From contig BROE01000001.1 in the NCBI GenBank assembly GCA_036571765.1, positions 3,572,137 through 3,636,136 of the forward strand: 64,000 nt of DNA. The letters run 5' to 3'. This document shows positions 25,619 through 44,200 of the stretch, piece by piece (position 1 is the stretch's first letter; each line of letters starts with the position of its first letter). The position numbers and the translations under genes were made by a program. The DNA comes from Plecoglossus altivelis. Lineage: Eukaryota > Chordata > Actinopteri > Osmeriformes > Plecoglossidae. The notes under the pieces are model-generated. The model had not been told where the DNA came from. It searched no databases and saw only the letters and a program-made list of their open reading frames with translations.

Positions 25619-26782
25619 CTACAAAAATGCCGCCTTGCAGGGGTAGGTGTTGAAGTAGTACGGTTTACATAGCAGGGTGAGCTTCACTGCTGTGCAGTAC
25701 AGCTTTCCCATGAGGCCAGAGGTCGTCCTCTTGACCTGTGGGTCTGTGGCGGCTTTCCACAGGTGGTAGATATCAGCCACATGGCCGTGCGAGGTCATCA
25801 TCTTGTCATAGATGCACAGGTGATAGGGCGCCTTGCCCTCCCCTGAGAAGTAGACGTGCTCCTGGGGCGAGACTCCCATGGCATTGGCACAGATGCCCAT
25901 GAAAACATCGTCTATGTAGATCGAGGCGTTGAGGGTCAGTGAGGCCTGGTAGATTTTGTCGGCCACATCCCTGGAGACCACATACCCGGCACCTGCCGTG
26001 TAGTCCGGGTAAGACGTCCACTGGTACATTTCGACAGGGACGTAGTACTTACTGTCCTTGCGTCGGATGGGCGGTGCTCCTCTATGCACGCGCCCCACCC
26101 AGAAGTCCGTCACGCCCCTCTTGGCCACGCCCTGCAGGTAACGCACCAAGTTGGGCATGTGGACGAAGATGTCGTCATCTGCCGTCATAAGGAAGCGGGC
26201 GTGGCTGCAGTGTGAGTGGGCCCAACGGAACTGCATGATCAGCTTCAGGGTGAGGTTGTGGAACGTGTCCACAAAGTCCTGCTGGACCAGGTCGCCATGA
26301 CGCCGGTCCTCCCTCACCAGGGCCTCCTGCAGCCCCAGCCCACTCTTCTCTCCCAAGGCCTGATGCGGCTGCTTGATCTGGGGCACTCCCAAGGCGAACA
26401 CCACCATGACGTTCACCCCCAAGGCCTGGCGGATGTAGGTCTCGTTGCCCCAGGTGGATCGAATGGCCCGTCGCCTCTCCGTGTTCTCCGGGGACGTTTT
26501 GACAAAGAGCAGGAGAAGGACGTCCTGGCCAGAGCACTTGTCCGGGTGGTTGAGAAGGTAGCGGTAGTTACTGAAGCTGAGGGCTTCTTTGCGCGGAATG
26601 GTGAAGCTCTTGTTAATGAAGGCGTAGCGGTTGATCAGGAAGCGGTAAGAATAAGACTTGAAGTGACTCACCACGTTGCTGTCCAGCTGCTCCCAGCACA
26701 CCATCACCACCGACAGCACCAGACACGTGGTCATTAGCTGCACACACTGGCATTTGCGAATGCGCCGGAAATTCACAAACAT
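25619..26782 (-). CDS. b3gnt5: Lactosylceramide beta-1,3-N-acetylglucosaminyltransferase (Lc3 synthase)
   Basis: One uninterrupted 387-codon exon encodes a type II Golgi enzyme: short cytosolic tail, membrane anchor at about residues 13-30, then a GT31 catalytic domain. Hallmarks are DVLLLLFVKTSPEN (87-100), RAIRSTWGNE (105-114), the metal-binding DDD in FLMTADDDIFVHMPN (D202-D204), GRVHRGAPPIR (230-240), YPDYTAGAGYV (258-268) and YIDDVFMGICAN (289-300), and the C terminus YPCKAAFL, which matches B3GNT5 rather than other B3GNTs. N-glycosylation sequons lie at 57, 113, 176 and 285. The enzyme adds GlcNAc to lactosylceramide to start lacto/neolacto glycosphingolipids. Human B3GNT5 is also coded in a single exon; an acceptor-like ATTCCAG lies just before the ATG, so the leader is probably in separate upstream exons that I could not place. 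Confidence 0.97.
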   Translation of the reverse strand: MFVNFRRIRKCQCVQLMTTCLVLSVVMVCWEQLDSNVVSHFKSYSYRFLINRYAFINKSFTIPRKEALSFSNYRYLLNHPDKCSGQDVLLLLFVKTSPENTERRRAIRSTWGNETYIRQALGVNVMVVFALGVPQIKQPHQALGEKSGLGLQEALVREDRRHGDLVQQDFVDTFHNLTLKLIMQFRWAHSHCSHARFLMTADDDIFVHMPNLVRYLQGVAKRGVTDFWVGRVHRGAPPIRRKDSKYYVPVEMYQWTSYPDYTAGAGYVVSRDVADKIYQASLTLNASIYIDDVFMGICANAMGVSPQEHVYFSGEGKAPYHLCIYDKMMTSHGHVADIYHLWKAATDPQVKRTTSGLMGKLYCTAVKLTLLCKPYYFNTYPCKAAFL

Positions 26783-29700
26783 TCTGGAATCGTGATGGGC
26801 CTCTCTCTCAGTGCGTCTCTGTCAGGGGCCGAGATGGGACGGAGGGGTTCGCGGTGGCGCACGTGAAGCGACACTTGAGGTAGATGCTGTGGGGGTTGTT
26901 CTGATAACTGTTAGTTTCAAGGCTGTGTGCGTGTTCCATCCTAGGCGTACCATTCATGACAGAGAGCACAGAGCCTACACAGAGGTGAGTTTCACAAAGG
27001 CTCCCTGGAAATCATTTTCACTGCTGATTCACTCTTCAGACTCCATGACTTTGGCCCTACACTGTTAGCCTCATAGTGGCAGGGAATCCATCCATCTTCT
27101 TCACCTCCTAAACATAATTCTGAAATAGAACAGATGGAGAGGACCCTTAGTATCGTACACATGCATGCACAGAGAAGCTTATCTTAACTCAGGGTTGTTG
27201 TTAGCTAATTATTTACAGTTAATATGGCTCGTTTTCCAAGGCCTATTTCCCCCCATATTAGTATCCAGCAGTGGCTCTCAGTGTCTTCATGTTCATTATC
27301 TCGATATTCAGTTAACTGATTATTAACTTTAACTTTTAGTGTTGAATGCGTACAAAGATCGTATCACCAGCAGAGGTAGTACATCTTGTTCTACTAATGT
27401 TGCGGAAGAATAGATTTGCTTCATGGATCCTTGCAGACATATCAGAATGATCAGAAAGGGTTTTAAAGCAGTTAGGGGAAACAATCTATGTTGTGTTCTA
27501 CTACGATTCAACGTCTTCAAATGGAAATATGGAAACCATCTAATGAGTTGGGAGTGAGTATACCATGATGTTATGTAATCTTGACAGTCCTTTCGAACTT
27601 AGTCTTTATCTGTTCCATCTCTGTCCTCCTTGGGTGTGACGGTTACGCTAAAGTGCTAACATTAGCTGAGAAGTCAAAAGTTTGGCGAGTGAATGTAACA
27701 GCAAGCACAGCAAATGTGACCGTGGGGTTTGCTATAATGGAAGGGTTTAAGGCACAGACCCACTGAAATCGCTGAGAGCCATGGAAAGGGCTCGAGCACA
27801 ATGGAAAGCATCAGAATAGCTCTGGAGCACAATACAGGATGAGAATAGGCTGCTTCCGCCCAGCACTAGGCTGAAACCAAGAGGGATCATGGGCCTGGGA
27901 GTCCCAGCACACCCTGAGAGCTTTAGAAACATCATTAGTCTGCCTGAGCCTATTGGGGTCACTCACTCAGAAGGACTCTGTCAGCCTGAGAAACACCGGC
28001 GTGGTAATGAGAGCGAAAACACCGTCCTAATCCATTGCTCCCGATGCAATGCGCTTTACCTACAGCTTTAAATTGTTTTCACAGATGGGTCCTGTGAACA
28101 ATGTGATTATCTCATTTGGTTCCGGTCGAGCCTTGCAGAGTCCAGGGCAGAGCTGGGAGCTCAACACTGAAGCTCTCTTTCTCAACTCGCATGAAAGAGC
28201 TCATTACATTAAAAGCATAACTTTCCAACCAATGTAAATGGAACTTTGAGCTTATGGGTTACTATTCCATCACGTTACGATCTAGAGAGGAGAGGCGTTA
28301 GATACAGAAGGGAGGATCACATAGCGATGGCCAACCAGTCTCTAGCCTTGTAAATAACCAAACGAGTATATGGCGTTGTATGGAGATAAGGGTGTTCCAA
28401 TGGTCACTCTATGCAAACAGTTTGTAGCGATGGTTTCCAACTAACAAAGATATGTCTAATGTTATCCTCCACTGAGAAGACCTCATAACATACAAATGTT
28501 CAGTGTTCAAGTGTTGATTTAGCTGAAGGATTTGCAAAGATTTGATATGTCCATATCAGACAAAGCTATAGAACATTCAAAAGCAAATAGTTGACTTTGA
28601 GCTCTGTGACATTACACCAGAGAAATTATAATAATTATGAAGATCAACAGAACTGCCAGGATAGTACAGAGCTTTACACACCAATACTTCTTTACTGTAT
28701 ATGGACTAACATTTATTTTAATTTTAATCTGTATCTATGGCATATTAATGGTTACCATACACAACATGACCCCCAACAAGAACGAATGATCTGTTCCTGT
28801 GTCACATCAAAAAAACAAGTCTAGCTTTTCAGCATACCTTTCTCAGCATGACAACACACAACACTTGATCATTAGCATGAGAGCCGTGTAAAAGGCTGCA
28901 TTGTGACTTCCCATGATGTACACACGGTGCCAAACCTGCCTTGTTCAAGTCAGCCATACCAACATTATAGCTCTATGTCACTGGTTGCCAACAAACAATT
29001 CAAAATAAAAAGGGGGAAAAAAAGATTTACTCACCAAGTAACAGAGACTATCCCTGTTGGTCTCATGTACAGTGTATCAAAGTGACAGGGAGAAGCCTCG
29101 CCTCCAGAGACAACTCCTGCTCACCCCTGTCCAGATTCTCCTCATCTGAGTCTGTAGTTTTCCGATGACTTTCTCCCCCGATGACCGGAGTAGTGACACT
29201 TTTCACAAGCAGGCAACAGCTGCCAGTTAAGCCCTGTGTGAGGCCATGGGTGTACAGGTCCCTGTGTGTGTTTGCGTGCGCCCCTGCCTGCCTGCGCGCG
29301 CCCCTGCCTGCCTGCACACTCTGAGTGCGATTGCTAAGTGTGAACTCTCTGGTTGTGAATGTGCCGGTTGCCTTGGTTCCTCTTCGCGTTCTCTCTCTCC
29401 TCCCCCTGTGGCTGTGTAGGTGGTGAGGAGACATAAGACTCAGACGAAGGAAGGGCTTCCCTCTAGCTCCTGCTACATTATCAACACGCTGACACTTAAT
29501 GCGGATACTCAGCACTCTAGTTCATGACTAAAATGAGATCAAGGGCTGGTCAACAGAGAAGTGACAAGGACTGAAAATTTGTTACAAAATGAGGATGTGA
29601 TTAATTCTGCTGTGCGAGGGTGACCACTCAACCAACAGGAATTGAATTAGGTTTCCACCTGCGGAAATAATCCTGCTCTTCCAGTAGCAGTGAAAACAAG

Positions 29701-30340
29701 GTTCCACCCAAACACATTCACAAACATAACAAATGAGGTGTAATAATACAATTAATAGTGATGAAAGAAATTGAAGTTACTGCATTTTTTGGACTATAGG
29801 TTGACTTAAAAGCCTTTAATTTTCACAAAAAAACTGACAGTGAGCCTTATAATCCAGTGCGCTCTATAGTGCAAAAAATACAGTAAATGAAGAGAAATAG
29901 GGGCCAGCTCCATCACGTTCAACAACGTTTGTCAGCAGCACAGAATAGACACTGGTAACAGTCTACCATTTTGAAACGTTTGGTAAGGAACAATCCACAA
30001 ATCTAACAATCCCCCTTCTCAACCAGCATTTACTTTAAGATATTTCGGATGTCTTTGGTTACCCCAGGCAGACGCGCAGCAAAGGAAAACCATAACGCGC
30101 AAGACAGCTGGAACACCTTCGGCTTCTCCGTCAGCTCAACCTGAAGGAAGTCAAACCAGATCAGCGTTTATCTTAGATGGTGAGGGATTGGCTCCTGTCA
30201 AATCTACAGACACCAGTAAGACAAGTTGATCAGGATGCCAATATCAGCTGGTATTTATTTTGTTTGTTGAGTATCAGTTTTGTTTGTTTCATGTCATGAC
30301 AATAAGGCCTGGTTCATTATGATGTTGTAGTAGGTCTCCG
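26783..30340. other. Intergenic stretch, possible b3gnt5 leader exons
   Basis: No coding gene is supported on either strand. The longest open frames have no family features. Non-coding leader exons of b3gnt5 would be expected here but cannot be defined from sequence alone. A CCTGCCTGC-rich patch with GCGCGC lies at about 29281-29315. Confidence 0.45.
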
Positions 30341-31305
30341 AATGTGACCTCGTTGGACACTTGCAAGTTAAACTGCAAGGTAACAAGTAACAACTCTCTC
30401 TCGATGAATCAGTGTAGACAGATGCATGCCCATGTAAGGCAACTTTCCAGAGTTTAACTGAACAGTCCAGTTTGTCTTATACACAGTCTGGACAGGGATT
30501 AGTAGGAGTCTGTTTGTGTGTGTTCACTAGTTAATGTCTGTGTGTTCCAAAGTATGCCTGTGTATGTTGAGTTTATGCTCAAAGGTCATGGGGTCAAATG
30601 AAACTGTTAAAACCCATTATCATGTTAATTGATAATGATAATGTATGAATGTGGGAACACAAATTACATTTAAATGTAGAAGTACATACAAGAAATACAA
30701 AAGAACCACAACAAGACATACAAGAGGAACAATCGACCCATTTAAAGGAGGAAGCATATAGGGCACAAAAACACACACAAATAAACCAAATGTACTCATC
30801 TACACATGCAGAGAGGTGATGAACAGGTTTAGAACTTGAATGTTAACTCGTACTGAGACAGTAGCTCACTAGGTTGGTGTACGTCCAGTATCATTGACAC
30901 ATAAATGACACTGATGTTTACCAACAGAGAACATAGGTTTTCCAGTTAGGAAATTATGACATTTGTTTATCAACGATGTGACCTCATTGGACACATGCAG
31001 TTTAAATCGCATGATGATAAACAACAACTCTCTCTCGATGAATCAGTGTAGACAGATGCATGCCAATGTAAAGCAACTTTCCAGAGTTTAACTGAACAGT
31101 CAGGTTTGTCTTATACACCGTCTGGGAAGGGATTAGTAGGAGTCTGTGTGTGTGTTCCAAAGTATGCCTGTGTTGAGTTTATGCTCAAAGGTCATGGGGT
31201 CAAATGAAACTGTTAAAACCCATTATCATGTCAATTGATAATGGTAATGTATGAATGTGGGAACACAAATGACATTTAAATGCAGAAGAACATACAAGAA
31301 ATTAA
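30340..31305 (+). repeat. Duplicated block of about 330-360 bp, two diverged copies
   Basis: A block at about 30347-30685 recurs at about 30982-31300. Shared anchors include AACTCTCTCTCGATGAATCA, GTGTAGACAGATGCATGCC, GGGATTAGTAGGAGTCTGT and TTATGCTCAAAGGTCATGGG, in the same order and orientation. The copies differ by small indels and substitutions (for example a shorter GT tract in the second). Intervening sequence is about 300 bp. Confidence 0.88.
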
Positions 31306-32589
31306 ATAATTTGTCCCTAAACATGTATTGGTTTACTTCAGTTTGACATACAAGCCCTTTTATCTCATCTGCTCCCCTTTCTCAGTTGCTCTCCAAAATG
31401 ACTCAGAGACAGAAAAAGAGAAAAAATATGTTATCATTTCACATGGCTCATGAAGCCTCAATGGTACAATTCAACAAGCTGTTGATTTGATCGTTTAGGG
31501 TGTCTGGAACCAGACAGAGTTACAGTTTGGGAAAGCAGACAAGAGCTTCCCACAGACTTGTTCTGGAAGACTGGGATCAGATACTTGAGGGTCTACATAC
31601 TGAATTTATAAACACATATGACTTCATACATAGTTACTCAAAAAGAGGCTTTGTCAACCACACTCAACAAACTGTTGTTTACTTTTACATCATAAGCACT
31701 GCTACTCCTAAATACTGATTTATTGATAATGATATAAATAATGAGATATTTCTGTAGAAGGACTGTTATGGAATTGCCAAACTGACCCTGCAATTACACT
31801 TATTTAATGAAGTTAAAAGATAAATGTGTATTTGACGCGTAAGATTGAACACTGTAGTTCTCAGCTTTATGATTTCTCGATTTGTGTAAAGGAATCAAAA
31901 CAAAGATACATCCATTTCAAGGACTGTGACTGTTCAGGTAAACTGACAAGATCATCTTGCCAATTGTAAGAGAAAACGAGGAGTAACAGTTAGCATGATT
32001 TAAAATCCTAGGTGGAAGTCTGATAAATAATGGTGTAAGGCAGCAAAAGGTCATTTGATGCTTTAAGAGGAATGAAATCCTTCCCTGAATTAAAACACTT
32101 TGTTCTTGAAGCTTGCCTTAACGCCATCAAACCACAGAACTTGTAGTCACTTGGTACTTGAAACAGGTATAAACTGACTCAATCAAAGGAAGCATGTTGA
32201 CTTCATGGACTTCAACGCACACATGAATGATTTGTGTGAGGGGACTACAAAAGATTGCAATTTCAAGGTATCCACAGTTTGTCCATTAGTCATTCAGTAA
32301 TACACTCGTAAGAGATATGCAATAAACAAGCCAATTTCAATAAAGTCAATGGTAAAACAGAACTATAATTGTGACTAAACTCTATACTTTAAGGCTGAAT
32401 CACTTGATGCACCAAAGCCAGTCATTTTTGAACCACTAGGTGGTAGGCACACTCCAGGATGACCCCGTGCTTTCAAACCCTATTCTGTAAAACCAGTCGA
32501 GAGGATAATAGCATCTACAGCTTGTTGACACCCTAGTGCAGCGGTCTTCCCCCAGGTCCTCAGGGACCCCCTGCGTGTTTTGAAGTGTT

Positions 32590-32725
32590 TAATGAGCCAT
32601 TTCCAACACACCTGACTCAAATGAACGAGTCATTTCCAACACGCCTGACTCAAATGAACGAGTCATTTCCAACACACCTGACTCAAATGAACGAGTCATT
32701 TCCAACACACCTGACTCAAATGAGT
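32590..32725. repeat. 33-bp minisatellite, about four copies
   Basis: The unit TTTCCAACACACCTGACTCA AATGAACGAGTCA repeats about four times, nearly identical. The unit is a multiple of three, so it makes an open frame by chance (repeated FPTHLTQMNES), which I do not regard as a gene. Confidence 0.92.
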
Positions 32726-32959
32726 CGTATTCAGGCTTCTGCAGAGTTTCATCATGACCCGATCATTGGGGTCAGGTGTGTTGGAAGAGAGGAAACACCT
32801 AAAGCAAGCGTGGCAGGGGTTCCTGATGGCCAGGGTTGAAGACCTCATGACTTAGTTGTTCTTCTGCGTGGCCTTGCATGAATCCCTTCAATCCAATCAC
32901 GCAGCGTACATTCACAGAAGGAAGGAAAAGAAAGAAACGGAGTGGACGTCACAACACCT

Positions 32960-35764
32960 TCGTATTATCAAAATAGATTTATTCTAGGATTTTCAAAGAT
33001 CTGCGTGATATTACAAGTCAGATCAGAGGGCAGCAGACGCCTCCAACTATGTGTGTGAGAGAGACAGCGAGAGACGGAGAGAAGCATCATTGGTGAGAGC
33101 AAAGACAACACGATATGAAACAAACATCGGCTAAATGGTATTTACATGGGCAGGGTGTTATGATACGTTCACATAATTCAGATTTATTTTTTTGTTGTTT
33201 TTTTTTGCGTCCATTTTGCTTACATTGCTACAAATGATTCAGAATTACAAAATATCCAAAGAGTAGAAAACCTTCAAGGGCTTTTAGAAATAGCAAAGAT
33301 AGAATTAGTACTTTTGGTAGGAACAAAAAATAGCAAACACTTGAATGTAAAAAGCGCATCTCTAAAAACAAAACGTTACAAAATACCATTCCACTGTCAT
33401 AGACATCGTGATAAACAGCGTCTCTGCAATACAATCCACTCACTGTTGGTCGTTTTTGAAGCAAACTTCAAAATACTTGAAGCGTCAGTACAAAATGTGT
33501 TCATAAAAACAGGTTACATTCTAAAACAATTGCAATTGAAGCTTTTGAAGAATGCAGAGCCAGCAGTGGTGTTTTGAAGCCAATGGATGTTTGTTAGTAG
33601 ATAAGAGAGAAGGGCTGGAATGTTACACAGTTCATCCCCACGCTCTGACAAAACCAACTGCACCTTCGAAGCGAGGAGCAAAAGTATGTTTGACGGTACA
33701 TCCTCGCTGTGATGCGTCTTAGACAGCCTGGCCAGACGCAGTGTCACCTTTCCCATGTTACCAGCTGCTCCTCTATTTTCGCTATGACTGTTGAAATGGT
33801 ATTTTATAAAGAACCATTTCTCATGGTAACGACCCCACGATACCACATATCTCAAGCATGTCTTCAAAGAGGTACATAGAATTTTTCAAATCCACCCTTG
33901 CATTCGAGCGGCTTATAAAACAATCCCCCTGTGAAAGCAGATATATATATATATATATATTATATGTACTTACAATGTTACATCAAGTCATATGTTCCAA
34001 AGCCTGTTTCTTCTTGTTCCGTTTTAGAACTTTGCTTCGAAACACCACCCTTTAAAAAAACAACAACAGCAAATAAGCGCCATCTATCCGTGCATAGGCC
34101 TCAACAAAGCCCGTCTCCAAATGTGTCTGCAGGTGCTAGACAGGATGCAAAAATCCAACGGACCCGACAAACGGCCGCGTTCAGTACTCGTCGGAATACT
34201 GGACTTGAAAGAGCTGCGCACTGAGCATAAACAATACTGAAAACACCAAACCTTAAAATGTGAATGACTTCACTGACCTGCAACACCCCCCCCCCCCTAC
34301 AACATATCTCCTATACAAAATCTCCAATGCCGCCATGTCGAATGAATGGGATGGGATGTCACCAGAAGCAGGGGAGGTCAATATTTGCGACAAAGCGATA
34401 GCTTTGTCCGGTTGCTATAGAGACCCTCACCCACTTTCATACAATCCTGGTGTAAACCCTCCCAATGTACTGGGTAAGGATGGCCCCTCCCCCAAGAAAA
34501 CGAAACCAAGAAAGAATCAGGAGGACTTCGTAAGGGCCAAGTCGGATTATCATTTAGCATTTGCGATCTCTTCAATCCGTCACAAACTCAGATCAACTGC
34601 AAAGATTAAATTGACGTTAGTGGTTATTGGGTTTGGAATGGGGGGGGGGGGCACGCCATCAGTCAAGCCAGAGTTACTAAGCCTGCTAGCGTAGATTCTG
34701 TGAGAGAGCTCTCCTCCAGAACCTGGCTCCCAGACAGTGGCTCAGTGAGGGCTGTGCTGGTACCTCCTCCTACACACGCAGAACCAGCTCAGAAGAACAC
34801 AGCTTTTCTACCCGTCTGGAAAAACCCAGTTTGTGTGTGAGGATGTCTGAGGGCCACCTGGCTGGCTTCAAGCTGCTTGTTTAATCACTAACCCTGGTGA
34901 GGCACTGCTGGCCCTTGTGGTTCACCACGGCGCAGCGGCACAAGGAGGCATGCGGCCAAGCTTTCCTCTCACAGACTGCATTACCAAAAACTGCATTTTG
35001 GCAAACTGAAGCAACACAATAGTGGGGGAGGTGGAGGAGGAAAAACAGGTCTAAGATAGAATAGAAAACCAATAAAAACCCATTTCAAATTTTGAAATAT
35101 ATATTTGCTTTTGTTGAACTACAAAAAAGTACAGTGCCGAGTAGTTAATGGATTACTCCCAATTACCGTTTTGTAACCAAATTGGAAAAGATGAACAATT
35201 CATACAGATTTATCCTTTCCTGACCCAACATACACACAAATCTAGATAAAATGTAAAAAACTAAACAAAAAAGAATAAAATAATGGCCACAGGAATGCTG
35301 ACATGTACAATATGCACACACCAGCAAAAGAGAAGAAGAAAAAAATATTTCTCATACGGAGGACAAAAACAGCAAAGACAAATGCAGATATTTTGGTATG
35401 AATGCAATGGGTCCTTTTTTTTCTTCTTCAAAACTTTTTTTCGAGGCCATCTGATTTGCAGGTCTGTATCATTTCGATTTCCTGTAGGTTTGTGAAGGAT
35501 TCTAAGTGACCAGGGCCAACTCCCTGGCCCCCAACGATCCCAGATGGGAGTTGGTTTTGTGTGACAGAGAATGTGCTCCAGTCCTTAGTTGTGAGTGAAG
35601 GGGTTGAGGGGGGGGGACGGGGGCAGGGTCTGTGTGTCAGAGATGGTGTTGGGCCGGGGGCCTTCTGGATGACACTACAGCAGAGTAGGAGAACAAGGGG
35701 AGGGACAGTCATTTTGGCTATGTACACATTCCTAGTCGGTCCATGGCTCCCCCCACGATGAGCG
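32960..35764 (-). other. tbl1xr1: Probable tbl1xr1 3' UTR
   Basis: This long stretch follows the tbl1xr1 stop on the minus strand. A minus-strand AATAAA (TTTATT at 32978-32983) is a good end signal, with another at about 33182. It is AT-rich with long A/T runs and holds no coding gene. A TA microsatellite lies at about 33942-33963. Confidence 0.5.
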
Positions 35765-40831
<5,067 letters not shown>

Positions 40832-43800
40832 TTTGAGTCCTGGTGGTTAGACCATGGGGTCAGCACAGGATAGGACCCTGAAAGAGGTGGACAGAAGCAC
40901 ATTCAAATGTTAAGTCATCTCTTCGGTGACTTTCACGAAGAAACATTGTGTTAGCAAGAACTGCATTTTTGCTTCCTTTTAGAAAAAAAGTACAGGAGGC
41001 ATCTAGAAAAATGCTTGCCAAAACCTAGTTGCTAAGTGGACTTTTGAGGTTGTGTATTGCAGACCAACAAAAGCTTGAACCTAACATATCCATCCAAACT
41101 TTGTTACCACGGGGGCTGACTCCAACCCCTTCCAGAGAGGGAATCCAGCCAATCAAGCTCATTCCCCCCACATACAAGCAGTTTAAACAAACAATAGAGC
41201 ATCTGTGAATGTTCTGCAGAGCTTTTATTGTAGTCTTGCCTGACAAGTCTTACTAAATTAGCCAGAATGTGGATGCATCTTGTAAGTGGTGTGATGAAAA
41301 CGCTGAGTCACTAAAGGAAAGTGCAAAAAAAAAGAAAAAGAAAAAGTGATCAAAACTCTGATGATGTAACCTTGCCAGTTCCATGACTCAAACATATGCA
41401 CTTTAATGATAAGCAGGGGGGGAACCCACTCACTCTGCTTAACATACTTTCATAACATGGGAAAAGAGCCATTACCATTTGGCAGGGCTGCTATGGTGTC
41501 AAACGCCTCTTCCTTTGGTTGCTGAAGCTCTCCTGGCCCTAGGCAGGGCACCAGTTTCCACTCATTAACCTACCACTGGAAATAATTACCAGGCCTCTTC
41601 AAAAGGCAGCCTGGTTCTTGTGGACCAAACCAATGGAGGAAACGAAGTTTGGCTTCAGAAATAACAGCCTTTGCATAGTTTCTCATCCTTAAAACATATT
41701 TATTCAACAGAAATTCACCCACGCTGTTTAAACAAGCCCCGCAGATAAACAAGGTTTTGGACGGGAAGATAGAATGTCCACTGCTTGCGATGAAAAGTCA
41801 ACACGCTCCACTCCAGATGCGAGCGCCAAGACTAATCAAATCAAGCTAAGCCTGGTCTGGGATCACTGAACCCAACATTTGATACTCATACACAAAATAT
41901 GAGGCCGTGTCAAAACAGGCCACAAGCCATGGCGGTGTGGACAACCTGGCGGTGGCAAGCTCAACCAATGGTACACGGGTAAAGCGACGAGGCTACAGCG
42001 ACAGACTACAGTCACCTGCGGTATCTCTGCTCAGGATGGTAACTTCGGATGAGTCTGGGCGGACGCCATGCAGGCACTTTGCTGACGAGCAGCGTAGGGA
42101 GGAAGATTGCGAGTCTTGAGTTCATTTATCCCAAATGTCAACAGACGAGGGGGGGAAAGTGTTGCTCTTTCCTCCCATGCTGCCTCAGGTCAGGGTGTTT
42201 GTCAGCGCGGTCACAGAAAGCCCTTCTGAGTCAGAGCTGCGAGCAGCTTGCCTGCCTGGGGGGGGTGGGGAACATGCTACCCATCTGGAAGTTCTGACAC
42301 CTCACGAAAGCGGAGCACGGACTAGACCTGCCGGACGGCGGCGACGGGCACCCTGTGGCACCAAATTCAGTACCGAACCGCAGGCTAGAAGGTAGCTGAA
42401 TTACCCTGGAGTGGCTGGCTCACTGACAAGGAGAATGTGTGTCTTCACTGGACTTACCATGTGAACGGGGGACGTTCAGATGTTCATCCCTCCGTAGTCC
42501 AGAGGCGTAGCTCTGTCTAAAGGCACAAAAACGACAAATGAACATTTTGTTCCATCACATAGCCACTTGCTACATCCTATCACATTTGCCCGTCTTGGTT
42601 AAATGCCTTGTTAAAACAATGATACCTTAAGGCCTGGATACACACAAAAAAACGTTCGTTGTAAATCAGAGTAGCTCTGTGTCAACAACCCGTTTAAATG
42701 AATATGTCAGGCAAAAGCCAGACAGGGAGTGTAAGCCTGGCAGTGAGAAAATCTAAATTAGAATCAGAATGATATGGTGTGTGTCACTACGCAACGGAAA
42801 CTGGGTCAACAATTTCGATGCAGAAATAGCTAATGCATTATTATCCCATATAATATTTAAAATATCTGACTTTGGATGGATGTTCGTTTCGATCAATTAC
42901 TTTTGCTATCTAAGGGTTATAGCGGCAACATATCAATATCGGATAATCCCCTAATAATCTCCCCCGGTAATATTATTGCAGAGCTGCTGACACACATGTT
43001 GGATATACAATGTGAAAGTTTTAGGACTTATATAATTAATGTATTCCACGGCTCTGGAATTTGCCAACTTGTGTTTAAAAACTGAGGCCTATGACTAGTG
43101 ATCATTTGTTGACATGGTCTATGTCATGTTTGCTGTGTTAGACAGCGTTATGTCACCATGCTAATCTGATACCAGCATAGGTTGCTTCACGTCCTCTAGT
43201 AACACAAAGCCCATCCCCCACACAGTAGTGGGTCGATGGCTGGCGGTCTTGCACGACTACCGCACACTACACCAGTGAAGTGAGCTATATTGAACCGAAA
43301 TGGTTAGCATGCAACCAAATGATGGTCACTGTCTTGTGTTTCATATACCAGAGATGACAAACCAGAAAAGCAAGCACAGAAACTGTACACGTGCCGGATA
43401 ACTGGACTGTAATCACAAAGCTAAAGCAAGCTAACGTTAGCTCCGGTATCTAGATTAGACCAGCTCAGATAATCTTTGAGTTCTCAGCTAACGTTAGCTA
43501 GGCTATATTGCTTGCGTGCACATGAGGCAATAGGGCGGTTTTGAAAGCTAGCTAGCTAATCCGGTAGAAATGATCAATATCGTCACCTAATTAGGCTTTG
43601 AAACTGTATGTGTGCAAGATGTCATCAAACTAACATATACATCTAGCTAGTTTCAAACCCCAGGAGGAACGTGAGCACTATATGAATCAAATGCACCCCG
43701 TGTGTGTGCTAGCTAGCAACCATTTATCAGCACCACATGCCGGGCACAAAATGCTTAGTGCTAGCTAAGGTCAGAACTTCTTGAAATACGTTCAACGTTT

Positions 43801-44200
43801 AAACCCACAGAAAATACAAATATCTACATCTATTGTTAACTTCCATACATACCTAACTAATAATATACATACAGTTAAAGTTATCTATCAGCCAGCCCTA
43901 AAAAGCGACTTTCCTGAGTCTTGTTCAATGTGCTAGTAAGCAAGCTAGCAGGCTACCTGCAAGGGAAACTGCTGTCGCTTGCTAGCTTTGGCTATTAGCA
44001 GGATAGTAGTATTAGCTATCTGAAATAGCTTGCGTCCCCGTAATCCGGTCACGTTACCTACCTCTTTGAAATCTTTCTATAGCGAGATAATTTTCTTGAT
44101 AGTCCCTCCTGAACACGCTAAAGCATGCTATGCTTTTCAAATGGTTGTGAAAATGATATCTCTAAGAAATGAATTATCATTTTAAAGCTAACACAGACAC
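40832..44200 (-). other. tbl1xr1: tbl1xr1 5' leader exons, introns and promoter region
   Basis: The ATG-bearing exon extends upstream to an acceptor at about 40877. A non-coding exon at 42458-42512 has matching splice signals (ACAG acceptor, ATG/GTAAGTC donor). A donor-like AGAG/GTAGGT at about 44062 could end the first exon. Three short upstream ORFs appear in the spliced leader. The order and flanks are inferred from splice motifs alone. No other gene is seen. Confidence 0.5.

Noticed and set aside
26216..26737. 173-codon plus-strand frame opposite b3gnt5
   Set aside because: It is an antisense shadow of the single-exon b3gnt5 coding sequence, with no family features.
32585..32839. 84-codon open frame with repeated FPTHLTQMNES units
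   Set aside because: It is the 33-bp minisatellite read in frame; the unit is divisible by three, so the open frame is expected by chance.
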